Below, one piece after another: positions 34,454 through 62,699 of a stretch of DNA of 64,000 nucleotides. The notes under the pieces were generated by a model. The model was not told where the DNA came from. It was given only the letters and a program-made list of their open reading frames with translations, and made no database searches. Every line of letters begins with the position of its first letter. Position 1 is the first letter of the stretch. A program made the position numbers and the translations under genes. Source of the DNA: Thamnaconus septentrionalis (lineage: Eukaryota > Chordata > Actinopteri > Tetraodontiformes > Monacanthidae); assembly GCA_009823395.1 (NCBI GenBank), contig CM020513.1, forward strand, positions 12,794,001-12,858,000, in the 5' to 3' direction.

Positions 34454-34808
34454 GGGGCGACACGGTGGCGCTGCCGCCTCACAGCAAGAAGGTCGTGGGT
34501 TCGATTCCGGGCCTGGGACCTTTTTGTGTGGAGTTTGCGTGTTCTCCCTGTGTCTGCGTGGGTTCTCTCCGGGTTCTTCCTCCCACAGTCCAGAAACATG
34601 CATGTGAGGTCAATTGAACACTCTAAATTGTCCATAGGTGTGCATGTGAGTGTGAATGGTTGTTTGTCTCTATCTGGCCCTGCGATGAACTGGTGACTTG
34701 TGCAGGGTGTACCCTGCCTTCGCCCTATGACAGCTGGGATAGGCCCCAGCAGACCCTCCCCGTGACCCTGAACTTGGGAAGAAGCGGGTATGGAAAATGA
34801 ATGAATGA
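34454..34808 (+). mobile_element. tRNA-derived SINE with 12-bp target-site duplication
   Basis: Starts GGGGCGACACGGTGGCG, carries a perfect RNA polymerase III B-box GGTTCGATTCC at about 34498-34508, and continues with GTGTGGAGTTTGCGTGTTCT, GTCTGCGTGGGTTCTCTCCG, CTCTAAATTGTCCATAGGTG and GACAGCTGGGATAGGCCCCA. It ends in an (ATGA)n tail. ATGAAATTGCTC flanks both sides (34442-34453 and 34809-34820). From memory of this common fish family, about 15 bp are missing between GGTGGCG and CTGCCGCCTC, the A-box neighbourhood. Confidence 0.85.
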
Positions 34809-35702
34809 ATGAAATTGCTCACATTTAGTTTGTTGATATCAAATTGCTTCTGAGGTCACACTCAGACTAAAAGAATTGCTATTTGATAGTATCAACAATA
34901 ATCAAACTCTATTAATGAAATTAAAATGGTTAGTTGTTCCTTCCTTTCAAATACAACAACTTTATTTCTGGGGAGGGATTTTACTAGTTGAAACCTAAGC
35001 TAAACAACTTCCTGTTCAAACAGTGGCTCCTATTCAGTCTCCCGTACAGGGTTGTTCACTACACTTGTAGTATTTGGATTGGTACACTCTTACAGGGCGC
35101 TCCTGTCCTGTTGCTAGGCCAAGAATCTTTTTAAGGAAAACTTCCCCTGTAATGAGCATGCGCTGTGACGTGAGGCATCTTATTGGTCAGTGGCAGGGGT
35201 GGAGCGCATAGCACAGAATCCATTGACACTGACGGTCCAATAAAGGTTGCGCTGAGTCCAAAGATTTGCCAGGTTTGGCCTGTCTCATTGGTATTGCAAT
35301 TAACGTTATTACTATTTTGGGGTTTCCTTGTTTGAAACAAATAAAATGGCAAATGTATAGTGCTTTAGCTGATTTTTCCGGGGCAGGGAGTGACCTGACA
35401 GTCACTTATTCTGTGGACCTTTAATGTTCGTATTTTCGCAAGTTTTGGAACAAAACATTCAAACAAATATGATTTTGTTTTTTATATATTAAGAGCTATG
35501 GACCTATAAAACTGTATCCGTTAGGATTCCCACCAACTCCAAAGCTCATGAAGGATAAAAGTTGACAAAAAAAAACCCCAATCAATCTGTAAAAATTGTG
35601 AGAAATGTTTATTAAGTAAAATATAGATGAATGGTATACATAAATGTCGTCTTAGAGTTTAACAGCCAATGTACGGATATCAATGTGATTAAAAATTTAT
35701 AT

Positions 35703-35726
35703 AAATATATATATATATATATATAT
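35703..35726. repeat. (TA)n microsatellite
   Basis: TA run about 200 bp upstream of the first CHASERR-like exon. Confidence 0.9.
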
Positions 35727-35879
35727 TGTCGATCATACGTCACGTAGAGTTTACTTCTTCGTGTCAAACTTTATCTCTTGATTTGAATGCACTATTTATG
35801 TGTATTTAAAGCCATTTCGTACACTGAAAACAAAGACAGTGGTTGGTGTTTTGGATTTTTGAAACATATACATTTCGAT

Positions 35880-36010
35880 TGGTTCTAATACGCTTCGATG
35901 TGTTTCTTTCTGAGTTTTAGCATCGTTCGGGTTAGCCTTAGCCTCTACAGTCGTCGGGACTGGGGAGGAAGTGGAACTCGGCTACGTTGCTACGTCGAGA
36001 GGAAAGTGGG
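35880..36010 (+). promoter_or_regulatory. chaserr: Presumed promoter / start region of the CHASERR-like transcript
   Basis: The change from A/T-rich sequence to a CG-rich interval (CATCGTTCGGG, AGTCGTCGGGACTGGGGAGG, CTACGTTGCTACGTCGAGAG) just before the first strong donor at 36208 marks a likely start region. No TATA box was recognised. The exact start is unknown. Confidence 0.4.
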
Positions 36011-36207
36011 CAGAGCCGCCGGACGACCCAGTTCAGGCGGAGGCACACGGAGGGAAAGACGCACTACGGAGGAGCCAGTCGCCGAGAGCGGAGCTGAAGA
36101 CGAGCTTCGAGATGTGGCCCAAAGACCCGCCAAAACGACAAAATCTGTCCCAAAATGAGAACCCTGGCCGAGCAGACGACGGGGGATAAACACGGAATTG
36201 AAAATGG

Positions 36208-39200
36208 GTAAGAAGCTCCGAGTAATCCATCATTTATAGCCTTTTAAACGCGGTCCTGTGGTGTGTCAAAATGGTGGATAGAACGACAGTTAGATGCAGC
36301 GTTGTAAAAATGGCCATGGTGGCTTGTCAGCGAAGAATAAAGACATCGAATTTAAAGCTCCTAATGCAATAGCTTGTAGTCTATCTGGTGGAATGTGAAT
36401 GTTTGCCGTCAGTGTTTTACGGTACAATGCTTTTTATTTGTTCATGTCCCTTCCTTTTCGAGCTATTTCGAGTTATTTCAACCTACGCATTTAAAATTTG
36501 CTTTGTCCTTGGAAGGGCAAATGCCCTTGTGAGAATTCATTCGACAAAAACACCAAAATTAGGTGATATTTTGTAATTTGAATGTTGTTTTACGACGAAT
36601 TGCTACCACCACTACAAGTTTGTTTGACTTATTTCTCGAATATTCATTTTTGTAGTTTTTCACTGATTTGAAATTCAAGAAAATGTTTAAAAATGTTGAC
36701 TTTTTTACGTTATGTCATCAAAAAATGTCTAAACGTTGTTTACTTAAACATGTGAGTTAGTGTCAGATAGAAAATACTGGAATTGTAAAAAAAATAGTTT
36801 TAATAAACATTATTTAGTTGTGTAAATAATCTAAACTCAACAAATTTACACTTTTCCATTGCATACATTACATATATCCGTTCTTGACTTGTTTCTCAGT
36901 TAATGGGGGTCTTTATGTTTTAAAAGGCAGGATATATATTTCGAATTACAAAATAGGGTGTTGGCTTTTAACCCTTTGAGGGGCTGATTGGTGAAGTTAC
37001 CAAATATGTACATGAAATTTGGTTTCCTATCTCATACTACAGGTGTGTGACATATGACAAATATATGTTTATCAGAAAACGACCCAAACTTTTGCAGTTT
37101 TTAGGAAACTTGAAAATATATCTTAAAATCAAATAAAAATCGATTTACTTAACTCCCACACCATCATAATTAGGTTTAGGATTAGCCAAGTTATTAGCAC
37201 TAGTTATTGGCTGTTATTGCACATTACGTATTTTTAAACCTTAGGTTGTATCTTTTTAAATTAGATTTTATTATTGCAACTAAATTTTTGTTAAGTTCAA
37301 AAGATCATCACCACCCTGATCGCAACATTTATTCTCAATGGAGATACAACTTTGGTAATTACAGTTAGCGCATATCAAGTCTCCTAAACTTCGTACCTTA
37401 GCGTGACTAAATATGCCAACACTTACTTAGGATTTAGGTAATATGCAAATGAGCTACAAAAATTATCCCAAATTAGTGTTTGAAAAAATAGAATTAAATA
37501 AACTTAAGGCACTTGCTACCTTTTATCGTCCATTTTCGCAATTTAGTGTCATTGGTTTTGTTTTACATAATCATAATTTTATTATTTTGTTTTTCACAGG
37601 GATTTTCGCAATATGTGTCAGACATCGGCACCAAAAGAACCACCTGGATTGCGTTGACAGGTACGTGTTTTTTGCGAGATTTAGATCGTTTACCGCCTTG
37701 CTAGCGCCTCTGTTGTTACCGCCACATACCTATGGCCAGAAGAGAGTGCTGTTTCCACACACCTCATAATCGTGGTTTTTCTGTTTTTAAGGGCTAACAT
37801 GCAGTACAGGTTGTACGGGATGTGACATGAAGAAGTTTGGTGATTCGCGCTGCAACGAAGCCTTGTAAGTATTATTCTTCCGATGACTTAGTATTTTAAG
37901 AAAACTTAATGCTTGCACTGTGTGCATTCAATCAGGCCAACTAGAAAAGGCTACTTGGACAAACCAAAACAAATTAACTTGTGCATCTCAGGTGTTACTC
38001 GGTAATTGACACTTTCATTACGTTCTCTTATTGAAATGCAAAAACAATTTTTTTTTTCTGTCGGACGCTTACTGACACTTTAGTGTATTATATTTCAAGA
38101 TGCATAATTTGCATAATGCATACATTCCTTTAAAAATCCATTTGACCTGGCTTTTTGCTTTTTATATAAATATCTTAAACTGTTTTGTATCTTTTATAAA
38201 TTATCTATTACCAAAAAATGTAAAGTTTATCTAACCCACGCTAGTCGGTTAAATTATATGAAACCATTTGACATACCACTCTGCATTTGTTTCTTGGGTC
38301 TAAAATGGTTTTAACCAACGATTGTCCAATACTTAGCATACCTAACACCAAACACTTCATATTTATAACTTAATAAACCCAACAGATCCTTACAGTGCAC
38401 TTAGTAGCAAGTTAATATTGCGTTAATCCCAACATTTTGTCGTATTATGACAAATTCAACTATGAGTTGAGGTTAACTAACCTTTGTCTACTCATAGGAT
38501 TTAAAAAATAAATAAATAAACCACAGGATTCGCGTTTGCATGAGTCAGCAATGGTTTTTCTTTTTGAATTTTTAACCAATTGTATTGTTTGGACCTCTTC
38601 AGTAATATCTATAGATCCTTTCATCTTGACAAAAATATACATAAATACACATTGTGCCTCATTTCCATTGATTACAAGACATGTAAAAACAAATTAGCCA
38701 CGATTAGGTTACTCTACGCTCACTCTCGGGTATGAAACCTACCGCTGCCTTGTGTCAAAAATCATTCATGCATGATTTTGGTCAAGTACATCTTTGAAAA
38801 AAGATACTTATTTGCGCTGCACTGAAGAATATAATTGATATTTTACTTAGGTGTGCAGAGTACATGATTATTCCACCAATCAATACATTTTCAAGAATTT
38901 TGATATTGAATCGTATGTCACCCAAATAGCATAGGACATGGACTTTGTTTCCCCTAGTTTGGTGTCTTTACCTGTTCTCTTTATTCGCACTACACGACTG
39001 ATTAGGCCTCAGGCCCATAATCTGTTTTAATAATAATAATACATGTAATTTATAATGCACTTTACATTTAAGCAATCTCAAAGTGCTACAGAAATGAACT
39101 TACTTTACTTAAGTCTGATTTTGACAGTGTGGGTCGGAGAGCAAAAAAAAAGCCAAATTGGCCAATTGTGTCCATGTAACTCTTTCGAGACAAGCTTTAT

Positions 39201-41287
39201 CGAAGACTCATGGAGCACCTGTACTACCAATCAGAGCACTTTGGAGGCTCTGATTCTTCATACTTATATACAGTTACATACATAATTATTAGTGATCCAA
39301 GTTTTAAAACCCGTGTGATAGTTTAAAGTACATGCCCATGATATTGAACAAGTTTTGCGCTGAATCTCACAAAAGTTACTGAATTGGTGACAGCGTACCA
39401 AAGTGTTGTGTTCGCTAATTTGCCATACAGTGGCTTGGATATTTTTAAGTGACCAGTAACCCTGAAGGAGAGGAAAAATACAAATGAGTTCAAAACTTTG
39501 TTTTGTTTTTGTTTTTTTTTGCACACACCAGTTGAAGAAGTTGGCAAACTTTAAAAGCATGGTTTAGAAAGACCATCTAAATTTTTTATATTTTCTTTTG
39601 CCATCCTTACACTTAATGTCCTGAAGATTTTCTTTCCTTGAAACAGTTAAGGCTATGCTATACAATTACAATTGTTATACAAAACAAAACTATGGCAAAG
39701 CTTAGCCTTGATTGACTCTGTAACAATCAATCTCTGCAAGAGAAAAATCCCATAGTTTGACATCTATACAGGCCAACCATGTGAATGCAAAGTTCCTTCT
39801 TTGCATTTAGTTCTCATTTTTCAATTTACCTGAAGGAGAGATCAGAGAAGAGGATGTGTAATATCCTAAGCCTAATCTAATTTAGGGTTCATGCCAAACC
39901 ACATTTTTAACATTATTGTTACGTAATAAATAATGCATTGTTAGGTTTTGTTGTTTTTAAAAAAAAAAAAAAAAAAAAAAAAGTTAAACGTTAGCACTGT
40001 GATGAAGTAAATGGGTGGGGTTAATTACATTTTGTCTTTCCAGTGTAGCATATGAAAACAGTGTGCGCTGTTTTTAACCACATGAACCAGTCATTTAGTT
40101 ACGATGCTATCACAGAAAATGGTGAAATGTGCTTCTGATCGGCTTTTATTTATTGTTTTCCCCACAGTGGAGATCATCACTGAATAGAAGATGTTCGAAA
40201 TTTGAAGAAAACGGAGGCAGCTCTGTAAGTTTGTCTCTTTATTCACATCCCTGAAGAGCTTAGTATACAACATTCTACTTTGTTATTTCGGAGACATGTA
40301 TCCCTAAGTCCTATTTCATAGGTAGAGGATGGAGCAAGCAGACGTAATCTACACTTTTGTTTCATCAATTTCTAAATTTAAAGTTATCATATGACCAAAT
40401 AATAGGAAACTGAATGCATGATCCAAGCCAAAATATGGTAGTACATACATTGTATAGTGTAGTGCACAGAAAAGCATTATTTGCTCATTTTTAATTTGGA
40501 TGCGTCACAAAAATTTCTCATTTCAGTTCAATTGTGTGGATGTTGGTATTTATTGTTTTTTGTTTGTTTGTTTTTTTCACAATTCTGGAAATTGAAAATG
40601 GTGGATCCATATCAACATCAAATGCTTTCATGATCCCATTGATCAGTAGTCATCTTTTTCCTTATGACTAGTTATTATGATTTTAACCTAAGAAATGTCA
40701 TGTGCACATGCCATCCTTTTTATTTTTCATTTTAGAACATTACAATCACTGTAAATGTGTTTGAGGAATATATTTTTTGAAATGTCTAACTTTCGTTTAT
40801 TTAGCCCCTGGTGGTCATAGGAAGAATTTAATACTTGACCAAGTTTTCCCCCCAACATTTTTGGCCATAATAATATCATATTATATTAAATTCATTAAGT
40901 GGAAGGAAAGAAATACTTAACATTGTAGTGATAGTAATTAAAGTAGTAATTAACTCAAGCCCTGACAAATAGAAGAGCATATTTGACTTAAATTGAATAA
41001 CAATTGTGACGCGGGATCGTCGACAGTTACCTGTATTTGTAATCGGATTTCTTGCACTCTGTGGATAGCAGTGTTTCAGTCTGTGCAATTCAACACTTTG
41101 TGAACATTTTGAATGCAATGTGCTTGGACTATGCTAGCACACTCAAACAAAGGCTAGCCAAAAAGCCATGGGTTTAGCTCATTCAGCCTATTTTCACTTG
41201 TCGTCTGTAGCTGCTGGACAGTGAATCATTTCTTGTTCAGTATTCACTGTGGGCTTACAACTTTTCCTTTTTTTTTATCCTATCAAG
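36208..41287. other. Introns of the CHASERR-like transcript
   Basis: A/T-rich sequence apart from the three internal exons listed for the lncRNA. A poly-A run lies near 39960-39982. No coding frame with recognisable similarity was seen on either strand. Confidence 0.5.
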
Positions 41288-41543
41288 ACCCCACCTGGAT
41301 ATCGCTGAAGTGGAGACAGCGTTGTTTAACGTGAAGATTGCAAGTCTTTTGGCAGTTAGCCAGATTTTGACAAGATGAAATCGTTTTCTGTCTGGAGTTC
41401 TGGATTTCCATTTTTTGTCATTTTTTGACATCGTGGACACTCGAAACGAAAATTGTTGGCTGTCTCATGGACTGAATTTTACAATTAAATTGTTTTCGGG
41501 AATTGCGAAATTCGCTTCTGTACTTCATATTCAAATGCTGTTA

Positions 41544-41549
41544 AATAAA
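41544..41549 (+). terminator. chaserr: Poly(A) signal of the CHASERR-like transcript
   Basis: AATAAA within GTTAAATAAAATGTATC at the end of the last exon, about 600 bp upstream of the chd2 TATA box. Confidence 0.6.
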
Positions 41550-42145
41550 ATGTATCTTCCTTTATTTTCTTGGCTTTGCTTCATTAGCTACTGCCTCATT
41601 AGCTATCAGAAATTCACTTGAACTCCATGTATTTCTTTAAATTATGGTAAAAACCATTAAATCGGAAGTTGGTTGCAGTATTTGTTGTAGCTATTTCCAA
41701 CTACAAATCAATCTGGTTTTTAAGTTCCTTTGTTATTTTTTTGTTGTTTTGCCATTTTACTTGAAATAATTTTTAGATTCTTGTGTTTTGGTGCATTTAC
41801 TTTCACAATTATCTTTGATTAAAAAAGCCAATTATTCTTATATTGAATATTTTTTTAATCATCAAGCATTTGAGTTGACTTGATGTTGGTTGGATACCTT
41901 AAATGCCATTGGGTCAGGGTCTGAACAGAAATGGTGTCCAAATGTCCCCTCAAAATGGCTTCTGGTTGTTCTTCTTCCTGTACAAGCAGGAAGTGATGCA
42001 ATTGGTGCAAAACAATTACATACTTCTATAGCCTACACTAATTTTCTAACTTTATCTACGTTAGAGGAAAGAAAATGCCCCTCTTATTAATTGTGTCTCA
42101 GTGTTAAAAATTCACGTGCAAGACTATAGAAGTACATTTAAACGT

Positions 42146-42153
42146 TATAAAAA
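42146..42153 (+). promoter_or_regulatory. chd2: TATA box, presumed chd2 promoter
   Basis: TATAAAAA at 42146-42153, followed by AGGGGTGG, in an otherwise simple stretch; transcription would then start near 42176. Support is from position 600 bp after the upstream lncRNA end and immediately before a CG-richer leader with YY1-like motifs. Confidence 0.5.
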
Positions 42154-42175
42154 GGGGTGGGACTTAAACATCACC

Positions 42176-43117
42176 TGAGTGTGGTGTAAATGGAAATAAC
42201 GTCAATCAGAGACGAAGCTTTCAGAGCTAGGAAGAAGCTCTAGATGGCGGCTGAGCCTTGGGAAGGGAGCTATGGGGCTTCGTCTGGCTGCTCTCCTTGT
42301 CTCTTTTTCGGATTAATTCGCTTGATTTCGACCGCTAAGGGATGGATTTTATGATCCGATCGGTGTTTATGTAGAAATTGAGGCGTTTTGTGCTGTTTTC
42401 GGGCTGATTTTCGATGCGATTGAGCCGTCTGGGCTGCGGAGTGCTTGTCGTTGTTTTCCATACTGGGCTCCGGCAGCCATGGCGCGCCTCCATTTTTAGT
42501 GTGCTGCTCGCGTCTGCCGCTCTGAGTCTGACAGCAAATGAAGACCTTACAGGCCTTCGAGCTTTTTGAATCGAAGCATTTTTTGTAATTTATTGTTAAA
42601 TTGTCTTTTTTTAAAAAAAGAATACGTGTCGTGTTCGGCTTGTGTTAAGGTTTTTAAAAAAGCGAAACACAGCGAACGTCAATCTTGTGTTTCATTTATA
42701 GGTTACGACCTTTCCCTACTTTGATTTGGTCTGTTTACATTTTGCAAAGCGATATTTTTCGTTTTTCGTCTCTTTAAATCGTGTTTTTCCAATCCCTCGT
42801 CTGATGACGCAGTTAGAAATAATTGCATGCGGCTTGATCCGTGGACTAAACTGAAAGACTCACGTTGACTGTTTAACCTCAAGTGTTTTCATTTTGTTTC
42901 CCCCTCGATTCTTTTATATTAGAGATAATGATTACTAAATCTTTGGATTTAGTGCTCCTTTTCTGTACTCGTGTCACATCGACTGGGCTTTAACTGCCAC
43001 CTGAGCAAAGGCAGTCTTGTGGGACTTAAACCACAGTCCATGCTTCCTCTAACTTTTTGACAGCTAATAATAGGGGCAAAAGATCATCTTATCTAACGTT
43101 ATCCGGATCATACGACG
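42176..43117 (+). other. chd2: Presumed chd2 5' leader / first non-coding exon
   Basis: Between the TATA box and the chd2 ATG. The interval 42200-42540 is CG-richer with several upstream ATGs. An acceptor-like CTTTTTGACAG at 43053-43063 would start the exon carrying the ATG; the matching donor was not identified, so whether the leader is spliced is open. Confidence 0.4.
42241..42255 (+). promoter_or_regulatory. chd2: YY1-like site in the presumed chd2 first exon
   Basis: TAGATGGCGGCTGAG matches the YY1 core AAGATGGCGGC except for the first base. Such sites are frequent just downstream of start sites of housekeeping and chromatin genes. A further CCAT-type match, GCCATGGCGCGCCTCCATTT, lies at 42476-42495. 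Confidence 0.5.
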
Positions 43118-60176
<17,059 letters not shown>

Positions 60177-61730
60177 AGGCCACGTCAGTGTCGGCCCAGC
60201 GACTGATTGATCTGGGTTCTGAAGCAAACTTATTCACTCATGGACGAGTCTGACTCAGCCAATCATAAGCTCACATTTGGAAAGGGAACCAGCTTTCCCT
60301 CTTATTTTTGTTTTTTTGTTTGTTTTTTTAAAACCAGCAAAACTGTGCTGTTGGTTATGTTCCCCCTGTTGATGGGCGGCTCTGAATAATTTCCGACCTT
60401 AAGGGACAAGTTTGTTCCTCATGTTGTCTTTGCAATGACAAAAACAAACTTCTTTATTTAAAGGAATAGACTGGATCAGTCAACCAGGACTAAAGACTGA
60501 GTGGAACTCTTAGTCCCATGGACTATTATCTAAGGAGAATTTAGGATACTTGGACAGGTGACTGATCTCCATCCTAAAAGTGCCTGAAGGTTTTTCGAGT
60601 AGGAATACATGACCTGGACTTTTGTGTTTGTTTGTTTGCTTAAGCTTTAAGTCTCACAAAAATGATGTCATGTAGAGTATGTAACGTGTTCTCGTGCACC
60701 TTCAGAATGTTTATCTCAGAACATGTAGCTGAGCTGGCACGGCCCGATTCCCTTTGAAATGTGAACGCTCGGCGCGGCCGGCGTGTTTACGCTGACGCGT
60801 GTGACATCAAAGGCAGAAAGAGGTTTTAGCAAATTCATATTTCCTCACATGTTTAAACAATGACATCTGTAGTTGTGTAGCCGGACGGAGCACTGCGATA
60901 GTCCTCCTTTTGTTCACTTTAACCACTTTCCTATCAGCAGGCCGGGTAAAAGGAAAGACATGCGGGCAGTATTTATTGCGACAACACTAACACTATGACA
61001 CAGAACTGTACTTTAGCTTTGCTTCTCAGTATTATGCTGGTTAAGGACGGAACTCTGGTATCATCTCAGTTATTCACCCACACATCCGCTCCCTGTGAAA
61101 AAGCTGGATCCTGTCTGAAGTATGTGATGTTTTGGGGGGTGGGTGGGTATTGTCTTATTGGCAGAGGTGTTGAAATGTTTTCAGGACATCTCTAATGGCA
61201 ATTCTTCATCTTTCTTGTCTTTCGTTTCTCCTCTCCTGTGCCAAATCTGGTCCTGCTTTCATCCTTATTCTTCTTCTTTTCTTTTTTTCTCCCAATTTTT
61301 AAATCATGACGAGACTTCTCCATTCGTGCCTTATTTATGTGTGTAATTCCATGCTGCATATTGGTCCATGGGCAGTACTGCGTAGTATTACAGTCACTTC
61401 TTAAGTAAATTGTCACTTAAGGACATGCTGGTGACAATGGCTAATGGGTCCACGTATTCCATTCATCATCATCGTCATCGTCATCATCATGTGGTTTCAG
61501 AAGGAGTTGATGTGTGAGAAGGAAATAGGAACTTGAACCAGAGGTCCCCACCCTGTTACGGTGAACGGCCAGCACATCTCCTCTTCCACTCGAGAAAACT
61601 CCAGTCCCTGTATTATATGTTCTTTAAGAAAGTCTAAATAATTTATATTTGTGACAAAAAAACCACTCTTCAGAGGAACGTGTTGTACATATGTTTGGAC
61701 ATATGTAATAAACTTTGTTACACAACCTGA
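60177..61730 (+). other. chd2: chd2 3' UTR
   Basis: From the stop codon to the AATAAA at 61707-61712. No coding frame is of interest. It includes a CATCATCATCGTCATCGTC tract at about 61465. Confidence 0.7.
61707..61712 (+). terminator. chd2: Poly(A) signal of chd2
   Basis: AATAAA within ATGTAATAAACTTTG, followed within 30 bp by a T/GT-rich stretch (TTTGTCTCTTTGTGAATCTGTGG), the usual downstream element. Confidence 0.75.
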
Positions 61731-61734
61731 ATTT

Positions 61735-62400
61735 GTCTCTTTGTGAATCTGTGGTCTACCAGTCCAGCCTGAGCAGACTTTGTAAATTGATTCTTTGCCA
61801 GAGCCGTGGGTTATGAAATTGGATTTGTATAGAAGTTGTGAGACCAGTAAGGGATCTCCTCTGAGAATTATGTTGCTATGTTGTGTTGTGGTAGTAGCTG
61901 CCATCCTGTAAAGTAAGACCAGGCAGAGGGAAATGATGAGGTGCTAAATGTATGTAGAGACTGACGATGGTCTATACAACTTATAAATGAACAGAGGTTT
62001 TCAGTATGTAGGCTCAGTGATGAGGTTGAAAAGTAGTCCAAGTCAAAAACAAACACATGCAACAATTTACCTCAGATTTGAACAGTACTACCAGAATCTG
62101 AAACTATAAATAGCTCAGGGTGATGGAATCCTGACTGTGGTGTATGAGGTATCTCGGTCAAATAGCCAAACTATATCGATAAATGCGGAAATTAGTACGC
62201 TGTCCAAGTGTGGAGGGAGCTGAGCTTTTACAGCAAGCTGAGAAGGTTAAAAGTACTAAAACTAAATACATTTGTCATTAAACAAAAATAAATAAATAAA
62301 TTAAATGTGTCATTAATTTATTAAAATGGGATGTAAATGCTTGAACATTTTTATTAAACACAAAATTAGCGGTTTGTTTACTGGACGGGTGCTTCGCAAC
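61735..62400. other. Spacer downstream of chd2
   Basis: A/T-rich sequence with no recognised exon or structured repeat; it contains a TAAA/AATA-rich stretch at about 62280-62325. Confidence 0.5.
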
Positions 62401-62424
62401 CTAATTAACCGGCTGAAATGTTCC

Positions 62425-62695
62425 GTGTTGATTGGCCAGTGGTGGCAGTCTGTGAGTGTGCGGCGGGTGGTTCAAAAATCAGGATCACCTGTCACCTTTA
62501 TAGTCCGAAACTAACTGCAAGGAGAAAGAAAAGACGGGAAAAGAAAGATGAAGATGACCACAATAATGAAACACAAAGAAAAAGTCTCCCGCGAACCCAT
62601 TGCTGTTTCGAAAAAAACGGGAAATGAAGCAGAGGAGGCTACTGAGCTAGCTAGCCAACCTTAGCTCACTTCGAACAGCGAAACCACGTATGAAG
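62425..62695 (+). other. Possible promoter and first exon of an unidentified plus-strand transcript
   Basis: An inverted CCAAT box (TTGATTGGCCAG, about 62428-62439) and a CTTTATAGTCC TATA-like motif near 62497 are followed by a purine-rich segment and a strong donor, TGAAG|GTAAGAG, at 62695/62696. An ATG at 62548 opens a 38-codon frame (MKMTTIMKHKEKVSREP...) that stops before the donor. No family recognised. It could be a non-coding or 5' UTR exon; it is tentative. Confidence 0.3.
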
Positions 62696-62699
62696 GTAA

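Larger units (their letters stand above)
32660..35900. other. Spacer between fam174b and the CHASERR-like transcript
   Basis: Upstream region of two divergent transcription units. No exon was recognised. It holds a CT microsatellite at 33209-33245, a poly-T run near 33500, the SINE at 34454-34808, and a TA run at 35703-35726. The segment 35150-35330 has several CCAAT/ATTGG motifs (for example TTATTGGTCAG, GTCCAATAAAGG, CTCATTGGTAT) and could be an enhancer or promoter; this is only suggestive. Confidence 0.45.
35930..41565 (+). ncRNA. chaserr: CHASERR-like long non-coding RNA, five exons, upstream of chd2
   Basis: Predicted exons: about 35930-36207 (donor GTAAGA), 37600-37660 (acceptor TTTTTCACAG, donor GTACGT), 37792-37864 (donor GTAAGT), 40168-40224 (acceptor TTTTCCCCACAG, donor GTAAGT), and 41288 to about 41565 with AATAAA at 41544-41549. 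Each internal piece is bounded by strong splice signals, yet none gives a conserved reading frame: 61-, 73- and 57-bp exons carry stops, and no protein family is recognised. In mammals the lncRNA CHASERR (mouse 1810026B05Rik) is a five-exon transcript on the same strand just upstream of Chd2, between Fam174b and Chd2, and represses Chd2 in cis; position, strand and exon number fit. The last exon contains AAGATGA (41372-41378), agreeing with the AARAUGR motif reported for CHASERR. The exon structure is inferred from sequence; the orthology is inference from synteny. Confidence 0.7.

Noticed and set aside
34498..34508. A perfect B-box suggesting a tRNA gene
   Set aside because: It lacks a tRNA cloverleaf and acceptor stem; the surroundings and the flanking duplication show a SINE.
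35898..36189. Open frames of 72-86 codons in the first CHASERR-like exon
   Set aside because: One begins with GTG rather than ATG, none continues into the next exon, and none shows a known domain.
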